Source: Halobaculum halobium (GTDB lineage Archaea > Halobacteriota > Halobacteria > Halobacteriales > Haloferacaceae). Taken from it: 64,000 nucleotides of DNA. Below are positions 33,339-42,873 of this stretch, in pieces. Each line of letters opens with the position of its first letter. Positions within the stretch are counted from its first letter, which is position 1. The notes beneath the pieces were generated by a model that had not been told where the DNA came from, searched no databases, and was given only the letters and a program-made list of their open reading frames with translations. The position numbers and the translations under genes are program-made. The DNA lies in the NCBI RefSeq assembly GCF_030127145.1, contig NZ_CP126158.1, positions 1,364,001 through 1,428,000 on the forward strand, read 5' to 3'.

Positions 33339-33908
33339 TCAGGGCATGTACCGAACGACGACGACGCCGGGGGCCGATCGGATCTCCACGCGGTTCACGC
33401 CGAGGCGAGCCGCGCGGGTGCGGCTGGTGTCGGCGTCGTCGAGCACGTCGGCGACGGCCCGCTCGGTGTCGTTCTCGGGGACAGAGATGACGTGGATCTC
33501 GCCGGTCCCGGCGCGCTCGGTTCGGGTGAGCTCACCGACGGGCTGGTCTGCCGCGAGGTCGATCGAGTGTTGGGTCGGCGGCTCCTCGCTCTCCTCGACG
33601 GCGATCTCGCGGCGTTCCTCGACCTCGACGAGCTGCCAGGAGACGTTCATCGGTGGGTCGGGAGCGACGACGCCCTCGATGGCCTCGCCCTCGGCGACGC
33701 CCGGGTTCGACGAGAGCGTGTGCACCTGCCCGGAGCCGACATCGCGAAGCACGGCCGAGGCGTCGTCCGCGTGGGTGACGAGGAAGACGCCGTCCCGTCC
33801 GCCGTCGGCGGTGTCGGCGGGGCCGGCGTCGCCGGCGGTGTCGGCGGCCTCGGCGAGGGCGTCGCGGACGGCGTCTAGTTCGGATTCGTCGGGGTCGCGG
33901 TCAGTCAT
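33339..33908 (-). CDS. Haloarchaeal DUF5812-type protein
   Basis: This 189-residue protein resembles the haloarchaeal DUF5812 family by memory. The conserved core is GVFLVTHADDASAVLRDVGS, GQVHTLSSNPGVAEGEAIEG and PPMNVSWQLVEVEERREI, and the C-terminus ends in VEIRSAPGVVVVRYMP. An acidic Ala/Asp-rich N-terminal tail (1-38) is likely disordered. The function is unknown. The protein is cytoplasmic. A TATA-like aaaag run (33929-33935) is centred about 25 bases upstream of the ATG. Confidence 0.75.
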   Translation of the reverse strand: MTDRDPDESELDAVRDALAEAADTAGDAGPADTADGGRDGVFLVTHADDASAVLRDVGSGQVHTLSSNPGVAEGEAIEGVVAPDPPMNVSWQLVEVEERREIAVEESEEPPTQHSIDLAADQPVGELTRTERAGTGEIHVISVPENDTERAVADVLDDADTSRTRAARLGVNRVEIRSAPGVVVVRYMP

Positions 33909-34078
33909 ACGATGGCGTAGGCGGGGAAGGCTTTTCCCGGTTTCGTGACCGGCGAGACCGAACGAAGTGGCCCGAGACCGAACGGTGAACGGAAAGAATT
34001 GAACCTGACGAGGCGGCGGAGCCGGCGAAGCCGCCTCGAACCGCTCGAACGCCCCGATCCCGGCAGATCGGGCGTGTC

Positions 34079-34657
34079 CTACCGACGGAAGTAGTGAACC
34101 AGCGGGACGAGCAGCGCGGCGGCGCCGGTGATCACGAGTCCGAACAGCCGCGGGAGGTCGTACAGCACCGCGATCAGCGGCGCGAACGCGCCGGAGGGCG
34201 GCGGCCGCGCGACCGTCTCGCCGTCGAGCGCGAACGTCTCCGGGAGGGCGGCGATCGCGCCGAGGTACAGCGACGCGAGGAACAGATACCCCGCCAGCGC
34301 GAGCCCGAGTTCGTAGCCGGCGCGCCCGGGGCGTCCGCGGCGGCGTGCGCGCGCGACGAGCAGCACGGGAGAGATCGTGGGCGCGACGGCGCCGAGCGCG
34401 ACGACGACGTAGAACGCCCGAACGATCGAGAAGCGCGCCTGCGCGGTCGCGCCGAACAGCGTGATCAGCGCGAGCGTGAACAGCAGTGTCAACAGCGCCG
34501 CCGCGAGGCCGCCCACGAGGACGTACGATTTGAACACCAGCGACTCGCTGGCTCGTGCGGCGTACGGGAAGGCGCCGAACACGCCGCGATACCCCTCGTC
34601 GCTCCCGCCGGAGGCGGCCGCGTGCTCGGCCTCGGACGTCGCCTCGGCGTCTGTCAT
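34079..34657 (-). CDS. Haloarchaeal multi-pass membrane protein, hypothetical
   Basis: This 192-residue protein starts at ATG 34657; the upstream extension of the frame is not protein-like. After an acidic N-terminus it has five hydrophobic segments: VLVGGLAAALLTLLFTLALI, FYVVVALGAVAPTISPVLLV, LGLALAGYLFLASLYLGAIA, an amphipathic stretch, and LPRLFGLVITGAAALLVPLV. No transporter or enzyme motif is recognised. It diverges from pgi. A TATA-like gcttaac (minus strand, 34679-34685) supports the start. Confidence 0.65.
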   Translation of the reverse strand: MTDAEATSEAEHAAASGGSDEGYRGVFGAFPYAARASESLVFKSYVLVGGLAAALLTLLFTLALITLFGATAQARFSIVRAFYVVVALGAVAPTISPVLLVARARRRGRPGRAGYELGLALAGYLFLASLYLGAIAALPETFALDGETVARPPPSGAFAPLIAVLYDLPRLFGLVITGAAALLVPLVHYFRR

Positions 34658-34865
34658 CGCCCGTGGTTGGGTCGCGGCGGTGTTAAGCGCCCCGTCCGCG
34701 GTTCCCGCCGCGCCCCGTCGTCCGGCCGGCGCACGCAACAGCCCGCGATTCCGCCGACGCGACACCGCCGTCTCACCGCGGTCGTCGCGAGACAGCCGCT
34801 GTGGGGTCGACGGCGGCGGTGGGGAGGACGGCAGGGTTTTGCCGGCGGCGAACGGCGGTTCCCGC

Positions 34866-36149
34866 ATGAACGTCGACATCGGCAACGCCCTCGACGGCGA
34901 TCTCGGGCTGAAACGGACGGATCTCGACGCGCTCGACGACGGCGTCGCCGACGCCCACGACCGGATCGAGCGCGGGCGCGCCGAGGCCGAACACGGGTAC
35001 GCCGCGTTGAACCTCCCCGAGACGTGCGACCCCGAGCCCATCCGGCGAGCGGCCGGCGGCTTCGATCCGGATCACCTCCTCACGGTCGGCATCGGCGGGA
35101 GCGCGCTGGGGGCGGCGACCCTCACCGACGCGCTCGGTGAGGGCGTCGACTGTCGCTACCTCGACAACGTCGATCCCGCGTGGGTCCGCGCGATCCTCGA
35201 CGACGTAGACCTCTCCTCGACCGTCGTCAACGTCGTCTCTCGCTCGGGCACGACCGCGGAGACGCTCTCGAATTTCCTCGTCGTCCGCGAGGCGATGGCG
35301 GCGGCGGGCGTCGACTGGACCGAGCGCACCGTCGTCACGACCGGCGAGTCGGGCAACCTCCGGTCGATGGCCGACCGACACGACCTCCCGGCGCTCGACG
35401 TTCCCCACGGCGTCCCAGGCCGGTTCTCGGCGCTGTCGACGGTGGGGCTGTTCGCCGCCGAGGTGGCCGGCGTCGATCTGGACGCCCTGCTCGCGGGCGC
35501 GGCCGCCGAGGCCGACCGCCTGGCGGGATCGTTGTTCGAGTCGCCCGCGTACGCCTACGGCGCGACGACGTACGCGCTGGCCGAGCGCGGCGCCGCGACG
35601 AACGCCGTGATGCCGTACGCCGAGTCGCTGGAGCGGTTCGCCGAGTGGTTCGCCCAGCTGTGGGCCGAGTCGCTCGGGAAGGACGCCCGGGGACAGACGC
35701 CGGCCCGGGCGCTGGGTGCAACCGACCAGCACAGTCAGCTTCAGTTGTACCGCGCGGGCCCCGCTGACAAGCTGGTCACGCTCGTGCGGCCCCGCGAGGC
35801 GACCGACGTGGACATTCCCGAGACCGATCTGGAGGGGCTGTCGTACCTGGGCGGCTCGTCGCTGGGATCGCTGCTGGACGCGGAGTTCCGCGCGACCGAA
35901 GCGAGCCTCGCGGCCGCCGGCCGCGAGAACGTCCGGATCGAGATCGACCGCGTCGACGAGCGCGGCCTCGGCGAACTGCTGTACGGGATGGAGGCCGCCT
36001 GCGTGCTGTACGGCGAGCTCGCCGAGGTGTCGACGTTCACCCAGCCCGCCGTCGAGTGGGGGAAGAAGGCGGCTCGCGGGCTGCTCGGCGGCGGCGAGTT
36101 CAGCGAGGCCGACGCCGTCACCGGGAAGCGGCGGCTGGAGGTCGAGTGA
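34866..36149 (+). CDS. pgi: Glucose-6-phosphate isomerase
   Basis: This 427-residue enzyme interconverts glucose 6-phosphate and fructose 6-phosphate. SIS-domain landmarks are present: LLTVGIGGSALGAATLTDAL, VVNVVSRSGTTAETLSNFLV (phosphate-binding SRSGTT) and GATDQHSQLQLYRAGPADK with the conserved Gln-His. The catalytic Glu is in the PYAESLERFAEWFAQL region. Haloarchaea use it mainly for gluconeogenesis and in sugar catabolism. The ATG at 34866 is 28 bases from a TATA-like gggtttt, so the transcript may be leaderless. The frame upstream of it overlaps the neighbouring divergent gene and is not coding. Confidence 0.95.
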   Translation: MNVDIGNALDGDLGLKRTDLDALDDGVADAHDRIERGRAEAEHGYAALNLPETCDPEPIRRAAGGFDPDHLLTVGIGGSALGAATLTDALGEGVDCRYLDNVDPAWVRAILDDVDLSSTVVNVVSRSGTTAETLSNFLVVREAMAAAGVDWTERTVVTTGESGNLRSMADRHDLPALDVPHGVPGRFSALSTVGLFAAEVAGVDLDALLAGAAAEADRLAGSLFESPAYAYGATTYALAERGAATNAVMPYAESLERFAEWFAQLWAESLGKDARGQTPARALGATDQHSQLQLYRAGPADKLVTLVRPREATDVDIPETDLEGLSYLGGSSLGSLLDAEFRATEASLAAAGRENVRIEIDRVDERGLGELLYGMEAACVLYGELAEVSTFTQPAVEWGKKAARGLLGGGEFSEADAVTGKRRLEVE

Positions 36150-36150
36150 C

Positions 36151-36891
36151 ATGAACGTCGAACTCGGCCCGCCCGGGGGAACGATCGAGGCCCGTGCGGT
36201 CGCGATCCGAACCGCACAGGCGCTGATCGCCGTGTTCGCGGGCGTGGTCGCCGCCGGCGCCGTCGTCCCGGCGTTCGAGTGGCTGGCGCTGACGCTCGGG
36301 TTCGGCGCCGACTCCGCGGCGACGGCGGTGTTCATCACCGTCGGCAACGCAGCCGGCTTCGCCGCGGCGGCGCTGCTGTTCCTGCTGTACGCCGGCGACC
36401 TCGACGTGCTGCGCGTCCGGCGGCCGACGGTCCGCGACGCCGGGGTCGCCGTCGCCGGCGCGGTCGGCCTCGTCGTCGCCGGCTACGGGATCCTCCTGGC
36501 GTTCGCCGCCGCCGGGCTATCGCCGAGCACGAACGAGGCGCTCACCAATCCGCCACTGTACTTCCTGGCGATGATCCCGCTGTCGTTCCTGACGGTCGCC
36601 GTCGGCGAAGAACTGCTGTTCCGTGGCGTCGTCCAAGGCGAGTTGGGGCGGGCACTCGGGCCGGCGGGCGCCGTCGCGGGCGCGTCCCTTTTGTTCGGGC
36701 TGCTCCACTACGTCGCCGGGACGGGGACGCCGGCCGAGAAACTCGTCTACGTCGCCGTCGCGGCGACGCTCGGGCTCGGTCTGGGCGCGCTGTACGAGTA
36801 CACCGACAGCATCGCCGTCCCGATCGTCGTCCACGGCGCGTACAACGCCGTCCAGTTCGGGGTCCAATACGTAGAGGCGACGGGACTGTAG
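36151..36891 (+). CDS. CPBP family intramembrane metalloprotease
   Basis: This 246-residue membrane protein belongs to the CPBP/Abi (Rce1-like) family. Three family motifs are visible: EELLFRG (EExxxR, about residues 152-158), FGLLH (FxxxH, about 178-182) and HGAYN (HxxxN, about 229-233). About eight membrane helices are present. Family members cleave prenylated or bacteriocin-related proteins, or act as scaffolds; the substrate here is unknown. It follows pgi by one base and is probably co-transcribed. Confidence 0.88.
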   Translation: MNVELGPPGGTIEARAVAIRTAQALIAVFAGVVAAGAVVPAFEWLALTLGFGADSAATAVFITVGNAAGFAAAALLFLLYAGDLDVLRVRRPTVRDAGVAVAGAVGLVVAGYGILLAFAAAGLSPSTNEALTNPPLYFLAMIPLSFLTVAVGEELLFRGVVQGELGRALGPAGAVAGASLLFGLLHYVAGTGTPAEKLVYVAVAATLGLGLGALYEYTDSIAVPIVVHGAYNAVQFGVQYVEATGL

Positions 36892-36992
36892 CGAACACCG
36901 GCTGTCGCACGCGGGCGGTGCGCTCGCTGTCGCACGTGGAGGCGACTGCCGGACTGCGACGGGACGCGGAGCCGCACCGCCGTCGCCGTCGA

Positions 36993-37451
36993 TCAGGTCG
37001 GGTTCTTGCGGGTGAGATCGCTCCCGCAGATCGGACAGCGGTCTCGGTTCTCGTCGAACGTGCGGCCGCAGCCGGCACACTGGAACTGCCACTCGCGCTC
37101 CTCGGAGATGCCCTCGCGGGCGATGACGCGGACGCGAACGTCCATGCGCTCTGCGACGTTCTGCATGGCGTAGTCGTCGGTGACGAGCGTCGCGTCGAGT
37201 TCGAACGCCGCCGCGAGCAGCCGGAGGTCCGTCTCGGATAGCTCGGCGAGGTCGCCGAGCTCCTCGGCGGCGCTGCGGACGCGGCCGGTGGCGCCCTCGC
37301 CGGGGACATGGATGTGCATCCCGGCGCCCTCCTCGGCGTCGAAGCGGAGGGCGGTCTCGCCGGTGAGTTCCGCCTGAACGGCGGGGATCGAGGCCGTTTG
37401 GTCGTCGCTGTCGTAGCCGTGGATGAACGCGGACGAATCGAGAACTTCCAT
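36993..37451 (-). CDS. nob1: rRNA maturation endonuclease Nob1
   Basis: This 152-residue PIN-domain endonuclease processes the 3' end of 16S rRNA. The PIN acids are at [12 protein letters not shown] (Asp5), [13 protein letters not shown] and [14 protein letters not shown]-terminal zinc ribbon is formed by [11 protein letters not shown] and RCPICGSDL. The ATG at 37451 overlaps the stop of the PRC-barrel gene by one base (on the minus strand), so the two genes are translationally coupled. The pairing of nob1, PRC-barrel and divergent infB appears conserved in haloarchaea (from memory). Confidence 0.93.
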   Translation of the reverse strand: MEVLDSSAFIHGYDSDDQTASIPAVQAELTGETALRFDAEEGAGMHIHVPGEGATGRVRSAAEELGDLAELSETDLRLLAAAFELDATLVTDDYAMQNVAERMDVRVRVIAREGISEEREWQFQCAGCGRTFDENRDRCPICGSDLTRKNPT

Positions 37452-37696
37452 TACGTGCGAACGACGATGTAGTCCTTCACTGCCTGCACGTCCGCGACCG
37501 GGACGTGGAAGCGCCCGGACTCGTCGCGGTCGAACGGCACCTGCGCTGGCGAGAGTTCCTCGTTCGGCGTGACGAGGAGGTCCGACAGCGCTCCCGTCTT
37601 CAGGTCCATCGTGATGTTGTACAGCATGCCGAGCTCGGTGCCGTCCGAGCCCATGACGGCCTTGCCCGAGAGGTTCTCGGCGAGGATGTCTGCCAT
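37451..37696 (-). CDS. PRC-barrel domain protein
   Basis: This 81-residue protein is a single PRC-barrel: [40 protein letters not shown], and a C-terminal [21 protein letters not shown]-barrel proteins CdpB1 and CdpB2 act in haloarchaeal cell division with SepF, and by memory one of the Haloferax genes (HVO_1964) sits beside infB as here. This gene is therefore a candidate CdpB2 orthologue; the match is by position and fold, not proven. A TATA-like gtttatg (minus, 37719-37725) is centred 26 bases upstream of the ATG. Confidence 0.85.
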   Translation of the reverse strand: MADILAENLSGKAVMGSDGTELGMLYNITMDLKTGALSDLLVTPNEELSPAQVPFDRDESGRFHVPVADVQAVKDYIVVRT

Positions 37697-37890
37697 ACCT
37701 GCGCTCACTGACGCGACGGGCATAAACGCCACGCTGGCGTCGGACGCGGGGCGGACGCCGCGCGTTCGGCGAACGGAGCGCGTCGCTCGCCGGGACAGAT
37801 CGCGGCGCGTCGACGGAGTCGAAGCGCTTACTTCGCGCGACCGTCCAGTACTGACAAGACCCGTTCTTCGCCGCAGAGAGGCTCTCACCG

Positions 37891-39720
37891 ATGTCAGACA
37901 CAAATTCCGACGCCGACACCGACGCGACGCTCGACGCCGGCTCGCTCCGCACGCCCATCGTTGCGGTGCTTGGCCACGTCGACCACGGGAAGACGACGCT
38001 GCTCGACCGCATCCGCGGCTCGGCCGTCCAAGAGGGCGAGGCCGGCGCGATAACCCAGCACATCGGCGCCACCGCGGTGCCGCTGTCGACCATCTCCGAG
38101 ATGGCCGGCGCGCTCGTCGACCCGACCGACTTCGACCTGCCCGGCCTGCTGTTCATCGACACCCCGGGGCACCACTCGTTCTCGACGCTGCGCTCGCGCG
38201 GCGGCGCGCTCGCCGACATCGCAGTGCTCGTCGTCGACGTGAACGACGGCTTCCAGCCGCAGACCGAGGAGGCGATCAACATCCTCAAGCGCACCGGCAC
38301 GCCGTTCGTCGTCGCCGCCAACAAGGTCGACACGACGCCGGGGTGGAACCCACAGCAGGGAGAGCCGATCCAGCAGTCCCTAGAGAAGCAGTCCGAGCGC
38401 GCGACCTCGCGGCTCAACGAGAACCTCTACGAACTCATCGGCGACCTCTCGGGTGAGGGGTTCTCGGCGGACTTCTACTGGCGCGTGCAGGACTTCCAGT
38501 CCAACATCGGCGTCGTTCCGCTGTCGGCGATGACCGGCGAGGGGATCCCGGACCTGCTCACGGTCCTCATGGGACTCTCTCAGCGCTACATGAAAGAGGA
38601 GATGTCCGTCGACGCGGGCGGGCCGGGCGTCGGGACGGTGCTCGAGGTGCAAGACGAGCGCGGCTTCGGCGCGACGCTTGACGTGGTGCTGTACGACGGC
38701 GTCGTCCGCGAGGGCGACACGGTCGTCGTCGGCGGCCGCGACGAGCCGATCGTCACCGAGGTGCGCGCGCTGTTGCAGCCCCGGCCCAACGCCGAGATCC
38801 GCGCCGAAAAGCAGTTCGAGCGCGTCGAAGAGGTCCGCGCGGCCGCGGGTGTCAAGATCGCCGCGCCCGATCTCGACGAGGCGATGTCGGGCGCCCCCGT
38901 CCGCGTCGTCCGCGGCGGCGACGAGGCGGCGCTGGAGGCGGTCAAGCGGGAGGTGCGCGAGGAGCTTGCTAAGATCGAAGTCGACACCGCCGAGGATGGC
39001 GTCGTCGTCAAGGCCGACACGCTCGGGAGCCTCGAAGCGATGGCGAACGCGCTGGAGGAGGCCGAGGTGCCCATCCTCCGCGCGGAAGTGGGAGATATCG
39101 CCCCGCGGGACGTGACTGTCGCCCAGACCGCCAAAGAGGACACGCACAAGGTGATTCTCGGGTTCAACGTCGACGTCCTGCCCGACGCCGAGGAGGCGCT
39201 CGAACACAGCGACGTGCGCCTGTTCGAGGACGACGTTATCTACCAGCTCGTCGAGGAGTACGACGAGTACGTCGAGGAACTCGAACGCGCCCAGCAGGAG
39301 ACGGTGCTCGACAAGATCACCAAGCCGGCGCGCTTCCGCATTTTGCAGGACCACACGTTCCGGCAGAACGACCCCGCGGTCGTCGGCGTGGAGATCCTCT
39401 CGGGGACCGTCCAGAACAACCGCCCGATCGCGAAGTTCGAGGGCAGCGAGCCGAACCGCGTCGGCACGCTCTCGGGGATCCAGCACCAAGGCGACGACGT
39501 GGACTCCGCGCAGGCCGGCGAGCGCGTCTCCGTCGCGATCGACGGACCGACCGTGGGCCGCCAGATCGAGGAGGGCGACGAGCTGTGGGTCGAACTCCCC
39601 GAGAAGCACGCGAAGATCCTCGAACAGGAGCTCGCCTCGGAGATCCGCGCCGACGAGATCGAGGCGCTGAAGGCGTACCTGGAGAAGCGCCGGAAGGCGG
39701 ACCCGTTCTGGGGGAAGTAA
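37891..39720 (+). CDS. infB: Translation initiation factor aIF5B (IF-2 homologue)
   Basis: This 609-residue GTPase promotes ribosomal subunit joining and initiator tRNA placement. G motifs are [12 protein letters not shown] (G1), the TTVxL switch, DTPGHHSF (G3) and [11 protein letters not shown] (G4). Domain 2 ([20 protein letters not shown]), domain 3 ([20 protein letters not shown]) and the C-terminal domain 4 ([11 protein letters not shown]-like [20 protein letters not shown]) follow in order. There is no intein, unlike in some relatives. It diverges from the PRC-barrel/nob1 pair. A likely TATA element is gcgcttactt (37825-37834), giving a leader of about 36 bases. Confidence 0.95.
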   Translation: MSDTNSDADTDATLDAGSLRTPIVAVLGHVDHGKTTLLDRIRGSAVQEGEAGAITQHIGATAVPLSTISEMAGALVDPTDFDLPGLLFIDTPGHHSFSTLRSRGGALADIAVLVVDVNDGFQPQTEEAINILKRTGTPFVVAANKVDTTPGWNPQQGEPIQQSLEKQSERATSRLNENLYELIGDLSGEGFSADFYWRVQDFQSNIGVVPLSAMTGEGIPDLLTVLMGLSQRYMKEEMSVDAGGPGVGTVLEVQDERGFGATLDVVLYDGVVREGDTVVVGGRDEPIVTEVRALLQPRPNAEIRAEKQFERVEEVRAAAGVKIAAPDLDEAMSGAPVRVVRGGDEAALEAVKREVREELAKIEVDTAEDGVVVKADTLGSLEAMANALEEAEVPILRAEVGDIAPRDVTVAQTAKEDTHKVILGFNVDVLPDAEEALEHSDVRLFEDDVIYQLVEEYDEYVEELERAQQETVLDKITKPARFRILQDHTFRQNDPAVVGVEILSGTVQNNRPIAKFEGSEPNRVGTLSGIQHQGDDVDSAQAGERVSVAIDGPTVGRQIEEGDELWVELPEKHAKILEQELASEIRADEIEALKAYLEKRRKADPFWGK

Positions 39721-39889
39721 GGACTCCGCTCGTCGTCCGCGACACCGCTGATTCACTCGAAGGACGTGACTTCCTGGTGACTGGACACCCCGAGCAACCG
39801 TATGCGAAAGCCGAGTAAATACTGCTTGGATTAGTTCAGCCGTAACAGATTTTACGGGCGATAGAGTATCGCTAAGACGGTGAAAGCTG

Positions 39890-40135
39890 ATGAGTGTGCG
39901 AGACCCACCCAGTGACGATTTCGTCTCTCCGTCCGGCCGCACCGGCCTCGGGTCGCTCACCAAGTACGACCTGCTCCTCGCGGCCGTTCCGGCTCTACTC
40001 CTGGGCGGTACGCTCGCGGCCGTGCGGTTGGCGCTGCCTGTGTCGCTCGGGACGGGACTCGGATCGCTGTTCGCGGCGCTGCTCGTCGCCTACGGCCTGT
40101 TCGTCGAACCGCCGGTCCGCGATCGCGACGAGTGA
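39890..40135 (+). CDS. Small two-helix membrane protein, hypothetical
   Basis: This 81-residue protein has a cytoplasmic N-terminus (MSVRDPPSDDFVSPSGRTGL), helix 1 (YDLLLAAVPALLLGGTLAAV), a short turn, and helix 2 (LGSLFAALLVAYGLFVEPPV), then a charged end RDRDE. No function is recognised. It starts 170 bases after infB; a TATA-like gattttac at 39848-39855 precedes it. Confidence 0.65.
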   Translation: MSVRDPPSDDFVSPSGRTGLGSLTKYDLLLAAVPALLLGGTLAAVRLALPVSLGTGLGSLFAALLVAYGLFVEPPVRDRDE

Positions 40136-40324
40136 GGGTCCGGTCCCGCTGTCGGCCGTGGAGTCTCCGATCTGTCGTCACCGCTGCCGATTTTTGGAAG
40201 TACCCTACGCACGTCAAAAACCACAAGACAGCGGTGCGAATCGGAGGATGGTATCTCGAACTGTGCGCGCGATACGCACGCAGTTTGAGGAGCGGTTGTA
40301 GAACGGGAACGGATGCGGTCGCGG

Positions 40325-40705
40325 TTACCGGGCGGTCGGTTCGAGGTCGTCGCCGACGGCGGACATGACCTGTGCGGCCGCGCTGGCGGCGAGTCCGCGG
40401 GCGACCTCCTCGCGGTCCTCGTCGTCGAGGCCGGCCTCGATGTCCTCCAGGTCCGGCGAGAACCCCGCGCTGACGGCGTGGCCGATGGGTGGCTGGACCG
40501 CGACGGTAGCCTGCGGCCCGTTCGTGCCGTAAGAGAGTTCGGAGCCGACGGCGTAGCCGTCGGGGAGATACGATTCGGTTCGCGTGACGATGGTGGCGAC
40601 CGCCTGCCGGAGCGCGTCCTTCTGATCGGTCGTGAGGTCGACCTCCTCGGGACGGCCCGCCTCGACGACGCCAGGCGCCCCCGCATAGGGGTTGTTACCG
40701 TTCAT
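40325..40705 (-). CDS. Haloarchaeal DUF5811-type protein
   Basis: This 126-residue protein matches, from memory, the haloarchaeal DUF5811 family: MNGNNPYAGAPGVVEAGRPE, TTDQKDALRQAVATIVTRTE, SYLPDGYAVGSELSYGTNG and QATVAVQPPIGHAVSAGFSP. The function is unknown. It follows the pdaD gene on the same strand with a 99-base gap. A TATA box read as ctttatac on the minus strand (40734-40742) predicts a start near the ATG. Confidence 0.78.
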   Translation of the reverse strand: MNGNNPYAGAPGVVEAGRPEEVDLTTDQKDALRQAVATIVTRTESYLPDGYAVGSELSYGTNGPQATVAVQPPIGHAVSAGFSPDLEDIEAGLDDEDREEVARGLAASAAAQVMSAVGDDLEPTAR

Positions 40706-40804
40706 CAGATACGACGGTGGTATGGGTGGTCCGTGTATAAAGGCGTCGGCGACCTGTCAGCCGGAGACACGACCGAGCGGGCGCCGCGCGGCCGGACCGG
40801 TCGC

Positions 40805-41286
40805 TCAGGCGATCGGCTCGCTCTCGCCGTAGGCGGCGACGACGACGGCCGCGACGTACGCGGAGTCGTCGGTCTCGACGGTCGCGCATCGGGTCTCCTC
40901 GTGCTCGAATGTCCAGTCGCGGAGCTCGCGGCCGGCGTCGAGGCCGGTCTGCACCGTCTCGCGGACCGCGTCGGCGTCGCCGCCGTCGGCTTCGTAGAAC
41001 AGCCCCGGACCGGGACCGGTGGCCCACCCGAGGCAGGCGGTGACGCTGTCGGTCTCGTGGGCGTCCTCGGGGAGGCGGCGGCGCGCGCTTGGACGACCGT
41101 GAGGCGGTCGCCCGCGGGCCCGAGTTCCGGGGCGGTGTCGACGGCGCGGACCTCGGCGTCCGCGGGGACGACCGACGAGACCGTGACGAGGTTGAAGTCG
41201 CCGACGCCCGCGTCGGTGAGCGCGGCGTCGTACGCGGCCAACGCTGTCGGGCCGCTGCCGACGCCGTCGGCGACGTGGATGTCCAT
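40805..41286 (-). pseudogene. pdaD: Pyruvoyl-dependent arginine decarboxylase, frameshifted
   Basis: The gene would encode about 160 residues converting arginine to agmatine. The 5' half, from ATG 41286, has MDIHVADGVGSGPTALAAYD and FNLVTVSSVVPADAEV; the Ser-Ser pair is the self-cleavage site that makes the pyruvoyl group. After LTVVQARA the frame is lost. The rest (PEDAHETDSVTACLGWATGP, GPGLFYEADGGDADAV, WTFEHEETRCATVETDDSAY) continues in a second frame ending at 40805. One missing base in the GC run at about 41071-41090 explains it. In archaea agmatine is needed for agmatidine in tRNA-Ile, so true loss would be surprising; a sequence error is a real possibility. Confidence 0.85.
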
Positions 41287-41465
41287 ATCGGGGGTGGTGT
41301 GCCGGGAGGAAAGTGGGTGTCGATAGCGAGGCGCGAGAACGCGAGCGCCGCGGCCAGCGGTCGAGCATCGAACGGACCGACCGCCTCCGGTCGCCGGTTG
41401 CGACGGTATCGGGCGTCGAAACAGAGGCGGAAAATCGCCGGACTCGACCCCGATCGGAGCCCGAT

Positions 41466-42701
41466 TCAGTACTGGTAGCGACCGAACTCGCCGTCGTTGA
41501 ACACCGGGCCCTCGTTGCTCGTCTCGACCTTCTCGCGGGCCTGCTCGAAGTCCTCGCGGCGGACGGCCGTCCGCTCGTCGCGGATGGCGAACATCCCCGC
41601 CTCGGTCGTGAGCGCCGCGATGTCGGCGCCGGAGTAGTCGTCGAGCTCGGCCGCGAGGTCGGCGAAGTCGACGTCGTCGGCGACGCTCATGTCGGCCGTG
41701 TGGATCTCGAGGATGCGCTCGCGGCCCTCGGGGCCGGGCTTTGGCACCTCGATGAGGCGGTCGAAGCGGCCGGGTCGGAGGATGGCCTCGTCGAGCATGT
41801 CGAAGCGGTTCGTCGCCGCGATGATCCGCACTTCCCCGCGGTCGTCGAAGCCGTCCATCTCGCTGAGTAGCTGCATCATCGTGCGCTGGACCTCGGCGTC
41901 GCCGGAGGTCTTCGAGTCCGTGCGCTTGGCGGCGACGGCGTCGATCTCGTCGATGAAGATGACCGCGGGTTCGCGCTCGCCCGCGAGGTCGAACAGGTCG
42001 CGAACGAGGCGCGCGCCTTCCCCGATGAACTTCCGGACCAGTTCCGAGCCGGCCATCTTGATGAACGTCGCGTCCGTCTCGTTGGCGACGGCCTTCGCGA
42101 GCATCGTCTTCCCGGTGCCGGGCGGACCGTGGAGCAACACCCCGCTGGGCGGCGTGATCCCGACTTTGCGGAACGCGTCGGCGTTGACGAGGGGGTCCTC
42201 GACGGCCTCGCGAACCTCGCGCACCTGGTCGTCGATACCGCCGATGTCGTCGTAGGTGACCTCGGGGTCGGCGTCGACCTCCATCGCCTGCGCGCGGGCG
42301 TCGGTCTCGTCGTCGAGCACCGTCTGCACGCTGAAGGAGTCGTTGATGGCGACGCGGTCGCCGGCTTCCAAGTCGTCCTCGAGGGTCGGCGAGAGGTCGG
42401 TGAGCACCTCCTGGTTGTTGCCGTGTTGCTTGATCACCGCGCCGTCGTCGGTGAGCTCCTCGACCGTCGCGATGTACAGCGACGCGGTCTTCAGCGCCTC
42501 GTTTCGGCGCTTGAGCTCGTCGACCTCCCCGCGGAGGTCTGCGCGGCGACCCTGAGCCTCGTCGAGGCGGTCGTCCAGCTCCGCGTTGACTTGGACGATC
42601 CGCTCGAAGTGTTTGCGAAGCGCCTCCAGCCGTTCGGCCTCGCTCATGTCGGGATCCAGATCGAGGCGAGGCCGGTCGGGGAGGGACGGACTCCGAGACA
42701 T
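41466..42701 (-). CDS. Proteasome-activating nucleotidase (PAN)
   Basis: This 411-residue AAA+ ATPase unfolds proteins and feeds them to the 20S proteasome. An N-terminal coiled coil (about 20-75) precedes an OB domain. Walker A GPPGTGKT is at 192-199, Walker B VIFIDEIDA near 247-255, and the second region of homology is ATNRFDMLDEAILRPGRFDR. The C-terminus ends RYQY. Most PANs end in the HbYX motif with Tyr next to last, whereas here Gln is in that place. Gene order suggests the PanB-type of haloarchaea (inference). A TATA-like cataaacgg (minus, 42724-42732) lies 27 bases upstream of the ATG. Confidence 0.95.
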   Translation of the reverse strand: MSRSPSLPDRPRLDLDPDMSEAERLEALRKHFERIVQVNAELDDRLDEAQGRRADLRGEVDELKRRNEALKTASLYIATVEELTDDGAVIKQHGNNQEVLTDLSPTLEDDLEAGDRVAINDSFSVQTVLDDETDARAQAMEVDADPEVTYDDIGGIDDQVREVREAVEDPLVNADAFRKVGITPPSGVLLHGPPGTGKTMLAKAVANETDATFIKMAGSELVRKFIGEGARLVRDLFDLAGEREPAVIFIDEIDAVAAKRTDSKTSGDAEVQRTMMQLLSEMDGFDDRGEVRIIAATNRFDMLDEAILRPGRFDRLIEVPKPGPEGRERILEIHTADMSVADDVDFADLAAELDDYSGADIAALTTEAGMFAIRDERTAVRREDFEQAREKVETSNEGPVFNDGEFGRYQY

Positions 42702-42873
42702 TTCTTGGCTCTGCTTAGGTAGCGCCGTTTATGGGGCTTTGGGTGGCGGGAGCGTTCGCCTCGGCATCGTCGAGCCGGAAAACGGCGTCGCCGCCGGAGG
42801 AGACGGCCAGTCGACCGATCCGGCCGCGGGGAGATAGATCAGGTGTCGCTGGCGGGTCGGGTGGGTTGCCGAC

